NCBI RefSeq assembly: GCF_002211365.1 | Contig: NZ_LOKZ01000035.1 | Span: 1 to 64,000 of the forward strand | Length of the DNA: 64,000 nt | Direction: 5' to 3' | Origin: Rhizobium sp. R711 | Lineage (GTDB): Bacteria > Pseudomonadota > Alphaproteobacteria > Rhizobiales > Rhizobiaceae | In this document: piece by piece, positions 18,608-26,237 of the stretch | How the letters are laid out: each line of letters begins with the position of its first letter | Numbering within the stretch: the first letter of the stretch is position 1 | Position numbers and translations under genes: made by a program | The notes under the pieces: generated by a model | Seen by the model: only the letters and a program-made list of their open reading frames with translations | What the model was told of the DNA's origin: nothing | Database searches by the model: none

Positions 18608-18961
18608 TTAAGCCGCCACGTCATGCACTTCTTTGCTATCCTCCGGTGCCTGGGCCCGGTCGTTCATGCCGTAGTCGCGGACGATGTAGCCGATGCGCAG
18701 GCGATAGTCAGCGAAGACGCCGTTGCGACCGGCGTGCTGGGCGGCGCGGTGCGCCTCCACGTTTCGCCAGGCTTTGACCGCCTCCTCGTCACGCCAGAAG
18801 GAAAGCGAAAGCAGCTTGCCTCGATTGGTAAGGCTTTCGAAGCGCTCGATCGAAATGAAGCCGTCGATCTTTTCCAGCTCACTCCGAAGTTCGCCGGCGA
18901 GATCGAGATAGGTGTGGCGTTCGCCCATGTAGGGCAGGACTTCGAAGATAACAGCGATCAT
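18608..18961 (-). CDS. ABM-family (antibiotic biosynthesis monooxygenase-like) protein (117 aa)
   Basis: A ferredoxin-like alpha/beta-barrel protein of the ABM superfamily: MIAVIFEVLP strand, the helix LDLAGELRSELEKIDGFIS, then ERFESLTNRGKLLSLSFWRDEEAVKAWRN and HRAAQHAGR. Members include cofactor-free quinone monooxygenases and haem-degrading enzymes; the substrate here is unknown. The ATG overlaps the stop of the NIPSNAP gene by four bases (ATGA), so the two are translationally coupled. Both are divergent from the ArsR-type regulator gene. Confidence 0.85.
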   Translation of the reverse strand: MIAVIFEVLPYMGERHTYLDLAGELRSELEKIDGFISIERFESLTNRGKLLSLSFWRDEEAVKAWRNVEAHRAAQHAGRNGVFADYRLRIGYIVRDYGMNDRAQAPEDSKEVHDVAA

Positions 18962-19287
18962 GGCATCACCAGCTTTGCGTGAGGAAGGGAAGCGTTCTTG
19001 AGGAAGATGCGGTCTTCCCTGAGGATGAAACGCTCGCGTTTGGCGAATTCGTAGTTTTCCTTGCCGAGCGGATCGGCGGCAAGGCGGGCGCGATAGGCTT
19101 CATATGCGGCGAGGCTTTCGATGTTGTAGACGCCGTAAGCCGTCGTTGCCGAACCTTCATGCGGCGCGAAGTAACCGATCAGATCGGCGCCGTTGCGCGG
19201 GATCGCCTGGCCCCAATTGCGGGCATATTCGGTAAAGGCGTCCTTCTTGAATGGATCGATCTCGTAGCGGATGAAGCAGGTAATCAT
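18958..19287 (-). CDS. NIPSNAP-family protein (109 aa)
   Basis: Begins MITCFIRYEIDPFKKDAFTE, the typical NIPSNAP dimeric alpha/beta-barrel start, and contains GYFAPHEGSATTAYGVYNIES and YRARLAADPLGKENYEF. Bacterial NIPSNAPs have no firmly assigned reaction. The ATG at 19287 is preceded by AGGAGAC and defines a family-length protein; the longer open frame would run through the divergent promoter and into the regulator gene. It is the first gene of the NIPSNAP-ABM pair; 72 bases separate it from the regulator gene. Confidence 0.88.
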   Translation of the reverse strand: MITCFIRYEIDPFKKDAFTEYARNWGQAIPRNGADLIGYFAPHEGSATTAYGVYNIESLAAYEAYRARLAADPLGKENYEFAKRERFILREDRIFLKNASLPHAKLVMP

Positions 19288-19359
19288 CGTCGTCTCCTTG
19301 TTGTCTGGAAACAGTTTTCGCACATTGCTGGACGAGGATGCTTCGGTTAGGATCGAAGT

Positions 19360-20046
19360 ATGAAAGAAGGACCTGACATAGCCCAGATCGGCGCACTGAT
19401 TGGCGATCCCGCCCGAGCCAACATGCTGACGGCGTTGATGGGCGGCAAGGCGCTGACCGCGACGGAGCTTGCAGCAGCCGGCGGCATTACCGTGCAGACG
19501 GCGAGCACGCACCTCGCCAAGCTGGAGGCAGGCAATCTGCTGGCACAGCGCAAGCAAGGCCGCCATCGCTATTTCACGCTGGCGGATGACAGCGTTGGCA
19601 AATTCCTGGAAAGCATCATGGGTTTTGCGGCCGGACGCGGCCACCTGCGCCACAAGCCGGGGCCGAAGGAGCCGGCCTTGCGCAAGGCCCGCATCTGCTA
19701 CGATCACCTTGCCGGCGATTATGGCGTGCGAATGCTGGACAGCCTGATCGCCCGAGGCGCGATCGATTCGATCGGCGACGGCCTCGCCCTAACGGAGAGC
19801 GGCGAAACGGCACTCAAAGATATCGGCATCGATGTCCATGCCCTGAAATCGTCGCGTCGGCCGCTCTGCCGCTCCTGCCTGGACTGGAGTGAACGGCGTG
19901 CGCACCTCGCCGGCAGCCTCGGCAAGGCTCTGCTTTCGAATTTCCTCGAGAAGGGTTGGGCCCGTCGCGCGGCGGAAAGCCGCTCAGTGGTCTTTTCCCC
20001 CGAAGGCGAACGGCAGTTCCTTGCCCTCTTTCCAGCCACCAAATAG
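19360..20046 (+). CDS. ArsR-type winged-helix regulator (228 aa)
   Basis: The first 90 residues form an ArsR-like winged helix (GDPARANMLTALMGGKALTA, then GGITVQTASTHLAKLEAGNL and a wing with GRHRYFTLAD). The long C-terminal part has a conserved CRSCLDWSERRAHLAGSLG segment with a CxxC pair that could bind metal or sense redox state. At 228 residues it is about twice the size of classical ArsR. It is transcribed away from the NIPSNAP-ABM pair, so it probably controls that operon and itself from the 72-base shared region; this is inference. Confidence 0.87.
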   Translation: MKEGPDIAQIGALIGDPARANMLTALMGGKALTATELAAAGGITVQTASTHLAKLEAGNLLAQRKQGRHRYFTLADDSVGKFLESIMGFAAGRGHLRHKPGPKEPALRKARICYDHLAGDYGVRMLDSLIARGAIDSIGDGLALTESGETALKDIGIDVHALKSSRRPLCRSCLDWSERRAHLAGSLGKALLSNFLEKGWARRAAESRSVVFSPEGERQFLALFPATK

Positions 20047-20165
20047 CTGCGAACACACGTAAAATCCAAGCCGCCCGCGGCACGCAATCCAGCCATGCCC
20101 TGCTATCGGTTGAGGTTCGGCGAGGCATCGTGTAAAGGGCATCATCCCAAACAAGGCGCGAGTAA

Positions 20166-20855
20166 ATGGACGGCTTCGACCTCATCATCTTCGACTGCGA
20201 CGGCGTTCTGGTCGATTCCGAAATCATCGCTGCGGATGTCGAATCCAAGCTTCTCACAGAAGCAGGCTACCCGATCAGCATCGAGGAAATGGGCGAGCGC
20301 TTCGCCGGCATGACGTGGCAGAACATTCTCTTCCAGGTCGAGCGCGAGGCCAGCATCCCGATATCGGCATCGCTGCTCGACAAGTCCGAAAAGCTGCTCG
20401 ATCTTCGTCTAGAACAGGACGTGCAGGCGATATCGGGCGTCGAAGCCGCCCTTTCGCGCCTGAAGCTGAAGCGCTGCATCTGCTCGAACTCCAGCAGCGC
20501 GCGGCTTGACATGATGCTCGGCAAAGTCGGCCTGACGCCGCTTTTTGCACCGCATATCTTCTCAGCCAAGGACCTCGGCGCGGATCGCGTGAAGCCGAAG
20601 CCGGATATCTTCCTGCACGGCGCCAAACAGATGGGCGTTTCGACGGACCGCGTCGTTGTGGTCGAAGACTCCGTTCATGGCGTCCATGCCGCGCGCGCTG
20701 CGGGCATGCGTGTCGTCGGTTTTACCGGTGCCTCGCACACCTATCCGTCACATTCCGACAAGCTGACCGATGCCGGCGCTGAAACCGTCATCTCCCGCAT
20801 GAGCGATCTGCCCGGCGTCGTCGCCGCACTCGCCGAGTGGGAAGGCGTTCTGTAA
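20166..20855 (+). CDS. HAD-superfamily hydrolase, subfamily IA (229 aa)
   Basis: A beta-phosphoglucomutase-like HAD phosphatase. Motif I is FDCDGVLVDSE (nucleophile D10, acid D12), motif II is CICSNSSSARLD, motif III lies at DRVKPKPDIFLH, and motif IV is VVEDSVHGVHAA. A helical cap domain occupies about residues 17-85. The substrate is probably a sugar phosphate or similar, but is not determined. The ATG at 20166 was chosen as the family start. It is followed by a terminator and is convergent with the lipid-kinase gene. Confidence 0.9.
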   Translation: MDGFDLIIFDCDGVLVDSEIIAADVESKLLTEAGYPISIEEMGERFAGMTWQNILFQVEREASIPISASLLDKSEKLLDLRLEQDVQAISGVEAALSRLKLKRCICSNSSSARLDMMLGKVGLTPLFAPHIFSAKDLGADRVKPKPDIFLHGAKQMGVSTDRVVVVEDSVHGVHAARAAGMRVVGFTGASHTYPSHSDKLTDAGAETVISRMSDLPGVVAALAEWEGVL

Positions 20856-20872
20856 GGCTCGTTCTTCCTTGA

Positions 20873-20899
20873 AAAGGCCGCGCTCGTGCGGCCTTTTGT
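20873..20899 (+). terminator. Rho-independent terminator after the HAD gene
   Basis: AAAGGCCGC - GCTCGT - GCGGCCTTTT, followed by GTTTTT, 19 bases past the stop codon at 20855. It can also slow transcription arriving from the convergent lipid-kinase gene. Confidence 0.85.
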
Positions 20900-21015
20900 T
20901 TTTCAGCCCGCCCTCGGCGCTAGCGTGCATCTTACCGATCGCCTCCGAGACGGAAGACAATGCGCAAGCCGTCTTGCAAGCGTCTTTGCTTACGCTCGCG
21001 ATTCCATCGCAATCG

Positions 21016-21966
21016 TTAGATTCTCAGGCTTAGCGCGCCGGCCACGATCTCGAAGCGTGCCGGAAGCTGCCCGGGCGCCTCGCCGTCGCTGTCGATCGGC
21101 ACCCCGACCTTGCCTATCGGCCATGCCTCGACGAGTCGCGCGCGATGGATGCTGACAAGCGGGCTCTTGAGATGACCGCCGCTGTAGATGCTGTTCATCA
21201 ACGTTATGACCTTCAGCCTGCCGGCGCCGCGGATGATGACCACGTCGAACAGGCCATCGGCGACATCGGCATCCGGAGCCACTTTCATGCCACCGCCGAA
21301 CCAGGCGCCGTTGGCAACGGCGACCGCGGTGACCGGCCCTTCATAGATATCCTCGCCATCCAGCCTGAGGCGGATGTCCCGAGGCTTGTAGCGCAGGATC
21401 TGAAGCAGGCTATGGAAGAAGAAGACCATCGGCCCGGGTAGACGTCTGCCATTACGCGCCTCGTCGACGGCACGCACGATATGGCCCGACACGCCGAAGC
21501 TCGCGATGTTGGCGAAGTGGCGGCTGACCGTGTCGCCGTCCTCGTCGTCGCAGGTCAGCAATCCGGCATCGATCTGCCGGACGGACGGAGAGGTCAGACG
21601 GTTGGCGATCGTGGCAGGATCACGCGATATCGAAAAATTGCGGGCAAAATCACATCCAGTGCCAGTTGCGATGAAAGAGAAAGCCGTGCTCGGCCGATGC
21701 GACTTCAGAATGCCGCCAGCCACCTCGCCGATCGTCCCATCGCCACCGACGGCGATCACCAGATCGGCCCCGTCATCCGCCAACTCGCGCCCGAAGCGTT
21801 CGGCATCGCCGAAGCCCTTGGTTTCACGCAGGCTGAGATCGGTGACTCTCGCCTCGATGGCGCGCCGCAGCGTCGACCAGAACAGCTTCTTTCCGCGCCG
21901 CCCCGACGCCGGGTTCAATACGATGCCGATTTTCAAGCGATCTGCGCTCCCGGCGCCGGCCAGCAT
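21016..21966 (-). CDS. Diacylglycerol/lipid kinase family protein (316 aa)
   Basis: A YegS/DagK-like lipid kinase. The N-terminal nucleotide site starts with IVLNPASGRRGKK, followed by the hallmark VAVGGDGTIGEVAGG and FIATGTGCDFARNF; ANGAWFGGGMKVAPDADVADG is the characteristic metal/nucleotide segment of the C-terminal beta domain. It probably phosphorylates a membrane lipid at the inner face. The exact lipid is unknown. It starts 25 bases downstream of the lipoprotein gene and is probably its operon partner. Confidence 0.9.
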   Translation of the reverse strand: MLAGAGSADRLKIGIVLNPASGRRGKKLFWSTLRRAIEARVTDLSLRETKGFGDAERFGRELADDGADLVIAVGGDGTIGEVAGGILKSHRPSTAFSFIATGTGCDFARNFSISRDPATIANRLTSPSVRQIDAGLLTCDDEDGDTVSRHFANIASFGVSGHIVRAVDEARNGRRLPGPMVFFFHSLLQILRYKPRDIRLRLDGEDIYEGPVTAVAVANGAWFGGGMKVAPDADVADGLFDVVIIRGAGRLKVITLMNSIYSGGHLKSPLVSIHRARLVEAWPIGKVGVPIDSDGEAPGQLPARFEIVAGALSLRI

Positions 21967-21991
21967 GGCGATGCGGAAACAAGGGCGTTTT

Positions 21992-22636
21992 TCAGGCCTT
22001 CTTCTTTTTCGTCGACACCGGTCCCTGATCGAAACCGATGTTTACGCGCACCAGCGCGCCAGACCCGACCGGAAGCTTGATTCCGTCCTTGCGGAACAGG
22101 GCCTGCGTGGCTCCGGAGCCGACCTCGACCGGGAAATTCGTGACTTCCGAATAGAGCGCATCCTCGCCGTCATAGACCGTGATGCGAACTGGGAGCGTGA
22201 CCTTGCCGGAAGAGCCGGCCGGCCCGGCAATAACACGGAGCTGCGCCACCACGGTCATCGTCAGGTTCGTGTCGTTGAGGCTGCATTGGCGGGTATAGTC
22301 GCCGATCGATGCCTGATAGGCGAGTTTCTGCGGATCGCCGGTCTTCGCACCGCCGGCATAAGTCCGGAAGATCGCGGCGCTGTCTTTCATGAACATCTGC
22401 GGGCACGCGCCCTGAACGACGGGCGCGGCGGTACCCGAGGCCGTCTTGGCGGTCCCGATCGATGCGTCGTTGGACGACGGGTTGGACGGCGCCAGCGGCA
22501 TGATCTGCCCATTGCCATTCGATTGGGCTGGTGCGGTTGCGCTGTCTGAGCCCCCGCCGACGCCGAGTGAATTGCAGCCGGCAAGAATTGCCGCGAACGA
22601 AGCCGAAACGATGAGACGCGAGACCTTGCCAAGCAC
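21992..22636 (-). CDS. Predicted lipoprotein (214 aa, GTG start)
   Basis: The GTG at 22636 gives a signal peptide, VLGKVSRLIVSASFAAILAG, with lipobox LAGC; GAGAGGGTGG upstream serves as a ribosome binding site. After a Ser/Asn/Pro-rich linker (about residues 25-75) comes a compact domain with ACPQMFMKDSAAIFRTYAGG, RQCSLNDTNLTMTVVAQLRV and a Lys-rich end STKKKKA. The family is common in Rhizobiales; function unknown. The longer ATG frame to 22837 would overlap thrC's leader and lacks support. It is divergent from thrC and upstream of the lipid kinase gene. Confidence 0.78.
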   Translation of the reverse strand: MLGKVSRLIVSASFAAILAGCNSLGVGGGSDSATAPAQSNGNGQIMPLAPSNPSSNDASIGTAKTASGTAAPVVQGACPQMFMKDSAAIFRTYAGGAKTGDPQKLAYQASIGDYTRQCSLNDTNLTMTVVAQLRVIAGPAGSSGKVTLPVRITVYDGEDALYSEVTNFPVEVGSGATQALFRKDGIKLPVGSGALVRVNIGFDQGPVSTKKKKA

Positions 22637-22867
22637 GATTATTCCACCCTCTCCACAAAGTTTTTTGGCAGGCCTAATCACTTGATGGCAGGCCTTTCGT
22701 GACAGTTTGCGATGGTCTATATCAGCGGCGCAAACAAAAATCGATTGGGTAAGAACCGTTTTGATGCACATTTCGGGATCGCAGCCGACGGCCGGCAGGG
22801 TAAGCGAGATGCAGCGCGAGGCATACTTTCCCTCCAACCCGGATCTTCTCCGGCCGGCACATCAAGG

Positions 22868-24268
22868 ATGACGACAGTGGATTATATCTCGACCCGCGGC
22901 GAAGCCCCTTCCCTCGGTTTCTGCGATGCATTGCTGGCGGGTCTGGCGCGCGATGGCGGCCTCTACGTGCCGCGCAAGTGGCCTCATTTCACGAAGAAGG
23001 AAATCCGGGCGCTTCGCGGCAAGAGCTATCAGGAAATCGCCTTTGCGATCCTGTCGCCTTTCACCAACGGCGAAATTCCGGATGAGACCTTCCGGTCCAT
23101 GATCGACGAGGCATACGCCACTTTCCGCCACCCAGCGATCGTCCCGCTCGTGCAGACAGGTCCGAACAGCTTCGTTATGGAGCTTTTCCATGGCACGACG
23201 CTGGCGTTCAAGGATGTCGCCATGCAGCTGCTGGCCCGGCTGATGGACTATGCGCTCGAAAAGCGCGGCGAGCGCGCAACCATTGTCGGCGCAACCTCCG
23301 GCGATACCGGGGGAGCGGCAATCGACGCCTTTGCCGGTCGCGAACGCACCGACATCTTCATCCTCTTTCCGAACGGCAAGGTCTCGCCGGTGCAGCAGCG
23401 CCAGATGACGACCTCCACAGCCTCCAACGTTCACGCGCTTGCCGTCGAAGGCAATTTCGACGACTGCCAGAACCTCGTGAAAGCGATGTTCAACGACGCG
23501 CCCTTCCGCGATCGCGTTAAACTCTCCGGCGTCAACTCGATCAACTGGGCTCGCATCATGGCCCAGATCGTCTACTACTTCACGACGGCGATCGCGCTCG
23601 GCGGACCGGACCGTAAGATTTCCTTTACCGTGCCGACGGGCAATTTCGGCGACATTTTCGCCGGCTACTGCGCCAAGCGCATGGGCCTGCCAATCGGCAA
23701 GCTGGTGGTTGCCACCAACGAGAACGATATCCTTGACCGTACGCTGAAAACCGGCCGCTACGAGATGAAGGCCGTCAAAGCTACGACCTCTCCGTCGATG
23801 GACATCCAGATCTCCTCGAACTTCGAACGTCTGCTGTTCGAGGCCTACGATCGCGATGCATCGAAAGTTCGCGCGGCGATGGACAGCCTGAAGCAGTCCA
23901 ACGGTTTCGAGATTTCAAAGGACGCCCTCGCCTTCATCAAGAAGGCCTTCCGCGCCGGCCGCGCAAGCGAGAAACAGGTCGCCCAGACGATCAAGAAAAC
24001 CCATGCCGAAACCGGCTATCTTCTCGATCCGCACTCGGCGATCGGCGTCTTCGTTGCGGACAAGCACGAGAAGCCGAACACACCGATGGTGACGCTTGCC
24101 ACCGCGCACCCGGCGAAATTCCCCGCCGCCGTAAAATCCGCCTCCGGTATTGACCCCGCGCTTCCGACGTGGCTTGCTGATCTGATGCACGAGGAGGAGC
24201 GCTTTCAGATTGTGAAGCCTGAGCTCAAAGCCATTGAGACCTTCATCGGCGAGCATACTCGGGCCTAA
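22868..24268 (+). CDS. thrC: Threonine synthase
   Basis: ThrC is the PLP enzyme that turns O-phosphohomoserine into threonine. The 466 residues start MTTVDYISTRGEAPSLGFCD and contain the PLP lysine in HGTTLAFKDVAMQLLARLMD (about residue 112), the phosphate loop GATSGDTGGAAIDA and VPTGNFGDIFAGY. The ATG at 22868 follows a purine-rich site and matches the family start; the open frame to 22712 is ignored. It heads a probable operon with the M16 peptidase gene 26 bases downstream, then GNAT and GGDEF/EAL genes. Homoserine kinase (thrB) is also in this window at 38450. Confidence 0.97.
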   Translation: MTTVDYISTRGEAPSLGFCDALLAGLARDGGLYVPRKWPHFTKKEIRALRGKSYQEIAFAILSPFTNGEIPDETFRSMIDEAYATFRHPAIVPLVQTGPNSFVMELFHGTTLAFKDVAMQLLARLMDYALEKRGERATIVGATSGDTGGAAIDAFAGRERTDIFILFPNGKVSPVQQRQMTTSTASNVHALAVEGNFDDCQNLVKAMFNDAPFRDRVKLSGVNSINWARIMAQIVYYFTTAIALGGPDRKISFTVPTGNFGDIFAGYCAKRMGLPIGKLVVATNENDILDRTLKTGRYEMKAVKATTSPSMDIQISSNFERLLFEAYDRDASKVRAAMDSLKQSNGFEISKDALAFIKKAFRAGRASEKQVAQTIKKTHAETGYLLDPHSAIGVFVADKHEKPNTPMVTLATAHPAKFPAAVKSASGIDPALPTWLADLMHEEERFQIVKPELKAIETFIGEHTRA

Positions 24269-24294
24269 GTAACGCAGGCGCAGAAAGATAGCCA

Positions 24295-25593
24295 ATGACA
24301 GTTGAGTGCACCCGGCTCAAATCCGGGCTGACAGTAGTCACACAGACCATGCCGCATCTGGAAAGCGTTGCGCTGGGAGTTTGGATCAAATCGGGGTCGC
24401 GCAACGAGACGACAGACGAGCATGGCATCGCTCACCTGCTCGAGCACATGGCCTTCAAGGGCACGGCACGTCGCAGCGCGCGTGAAATCGCCGAAGAGAT
24501 CGAGGATGTCGGCGGCGAGGTCAATGCCGCGACATCGACGGAAACGACCTCCTACTATGCTCGCGTTCTCAAGGACCATGTCCCGCTCGCTGTCGATATT
24601 CTGGCCGATATCCTGACGGAGTCAGCTTTCGAGGAGGAAGAACTCGAGCGTGAGAAGCAGGTTATCCTGCAGGAAATCAACGCGGCAAACGACACGCCTG
24701 ACGACGTCGTTTTCGACAAGTTTTCCGAAACGGCCTATCGCGACCAGACTCTCGGACGGGCGATCCTCGGCACGCCGCAGACCGTGGTGTCGTTCACGCC
24801 GCAACAGATCCGCGGCTATCTTAGCCGCAATTACACGACCGACCGGATGTTTGTCGTTGCGACCGGCGCCGTAGAGCACGGCGAGTTCGTCCGTATGGTC
24901 GAAGAGCGTTTTGCGAGCCTTCCCACCGCGCCATCGGCAACGCCCGTTATGGAACCGGCGAAATATATCGGCGGCAATGTCCGCGAAACGCGCGACCTGA
25001 TGGACGCCCAGATCCTGCTTGGTTTCGAAGGCAAGGCCTATCACGCCCGCGACTTCTACTGTTCGCAGATCCTCGCCAACATCCTCGGCGGCGGCATGTC
25101 GTCCCGCCTGTTCCAGGAAGTGCGCGAGATCCGCGGCCTCTGCTACTCGATCTACGCCTTCCACTGGGGCTTCTCCGATACCGGCATCTTCGGCATCCAC
25201 GCCGCGACCGGTGGCGAGAACCTGCCGGAGCTGGTGCCGGTTATCATCGACGAACTGCACAAGTCGGCGGCGACGATCGAGCAGAAAGAAATCGAACGCG
25301 CCCGCGCCCAGATCCGCGCGCAACTGCTGATGGGCCAGGAAAGCCCCGCCGCCCGCGCCGGTCAGATCGCAAGGCAGATGATGCTTTACGGCCGCCCTAT
25401 CTCCAACCAGGAGATGATGGAACGGCTCGAGGGCATCACGGTCGACCGCCTGACGGATCTTGCCGGACGCCTGTTCTTCGATACGGTGCCGACCCTCTCA
25501 GCCATCGGCCCGCTCGAGCATCTGGCGCCAATGGAAGACATCGCCGCGTCTCTTTCCTCGCCCGATCACCAGGGCAAACAGGCCCTCGTCTGA
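24295..25593 (+). CDS. M16-family zinc peptidase (processing-peptidase-like, 432 aa)
   Basis: A single-gene M16B peptidase like rhizobial and Rickettsia homologues of the mitochondrial processing peptidase beta subunit. The inverted zinc motif is HLLEH (H47, E50, H51), followed by the downstream glutamate cluster EEELEREKQVILQEI. The N-domain ends near residue 210 and the C-domain contains GGGMSSRLFQEVREIRGLCYSIYAFH. No signal peptide is visible, so it is probably cytoplasmic. The gene follows thrC by 26 bases and precedes the acetyltransferase gene. Confidence 0.93.
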   Translation: MTVECTRLKSGLTVVTQTMPHLESVALGVWIKSGSRNETTDEHGIAHLLEHMAFKGTARRSAREIAEEIEDVGGEVNAATSTETTSYYARVLKDHVPLAVDILADILTESAFEEEELEREKQVILQEINAANDTPDDVVFDKFSETAYRDQTLGRAILGTPQTVVSFTPQQIRGYLSRNYTTDRMFVVATGAVEHGEFVRMVEERFASLPTAPSATPVMEPAKYIGGNVRETRDLMDAQILLGFEGKAYHARDFYCSQILANILGGGMSSRLFQEVREIRGLCYSIYAFHWGFSDTGIFGIHAATGGENLPELVPVIIDELHKSAATIEQKEIERARAQIRAQLLMGQESPAARAGQIARQMMLYGRPISNQEMMERLEGITVDRLTDLAGRLFFDTVPTLSAIGPLEHLAPMEDIAASLSSPDHQGKQALV

Positions 25594-25622
25594 TCCCACG
25601 TCCATCCTGCGGGGAGTGATCG

Positions 25623-26237
25623 ATGCCAAAATCGGTTTTTCGGTTCCTGTCGCGACAGCCGGATTCGGTGGAGCTCGAGAACGAGCACTATGTGCTGCGC
25701 CTGCCGCGCTACCAGGACTTCAACCAGTGGCACAAGCTGCGGGCGGCCAGCCGGCAGTTCCTGGAACCCTGGGAGCCTACATGGCGTCGTGATGAATTGA
25801 CGGAGGGCGCCTACCGCGCCCGCGTCATCCGCGGCAAGCAGGAGTATGCCTCGGGCCAGGCAATCCCGCTCTTTCTGTTCCACAAGCAGAACACAACGCT
25901 GCTCGGCGGCATTACGATCGGCTACATCAGGCGCGGGGCGGCACAAAGCTGCATGATCGGCTACTGGATGGGCGAGGCCTATGCCGGTCAGGGCCATATG
26001 TTCGCCGCACTTCAATTGGTTATACCCTACATCTTCACAGGGCTTGAGTTGCACCGTATCGAAGCAGCCTGTATTCCAGACAATGCTCGGAGCATCCGCC
26101 TGCTTGAAAAAGCCGGGTTTCAGCGGGAAGGCTATCTGCGCGGATACTTGAAAATCAACGGTCAGTGGCACGACCACGTGATGTTCTCATTGCTCGCCAC
26201 GGACACGGATAAAGGCAGGATAACCGACAGCCGATGA
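25623..26237 (+). CDS. RimJ/RimL-type GNAT acetyltransferase (204 aa)
   Basis: A GNAT-fold N-acetyltransferase resembling RimJ. The CoA-binding loop lies in MIGYWMGEAYAGQGHMFAAL, and LELHRIEAACIPDNARSIRLLEKAGFQREGYLR-type signature segments follow (split here around ACIPDNARSIRLLEKAGF). The target could be a protein N-terminus or a small amine. The stop overlaps the start of the GGDEF/EAL receptor gene by four bases (ATGA), and the M16 gene ends 29 bases upstream. Confidence 0.88.
   Translation: MPKSVFRFLSRQPDSVELENEHYVLRLPRYQDFNQWHKLRAASRQFLEPWEPTWRRDELTEGAYRARVIRGKQEYASGQAIPLFLFHKQNTTLLGGITIGYIRRGAAQSCMIGYWMGEAYAGQGHMFAALQLVIPYIFTGLELHRIEAACIPDNARSIRLLEKAGFQREGYLRGYLKINGQWHDHVMFSLLATDTDKGRITDSR

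Noticed and set aside
20095..20313. 72-codon frame overlapping the start of the HAD gene
   Set aside because: The HAD gene in another frame is unambiguous; this one has no support.
22637..22867. Riboswitch or attenuator ahead of thrC
   Set aside because: The 230-base leader shows only a short CCGGATCTTCTCCGG stem, no leader peptide rich in Thr or Ile codons and no known riboswitch core.
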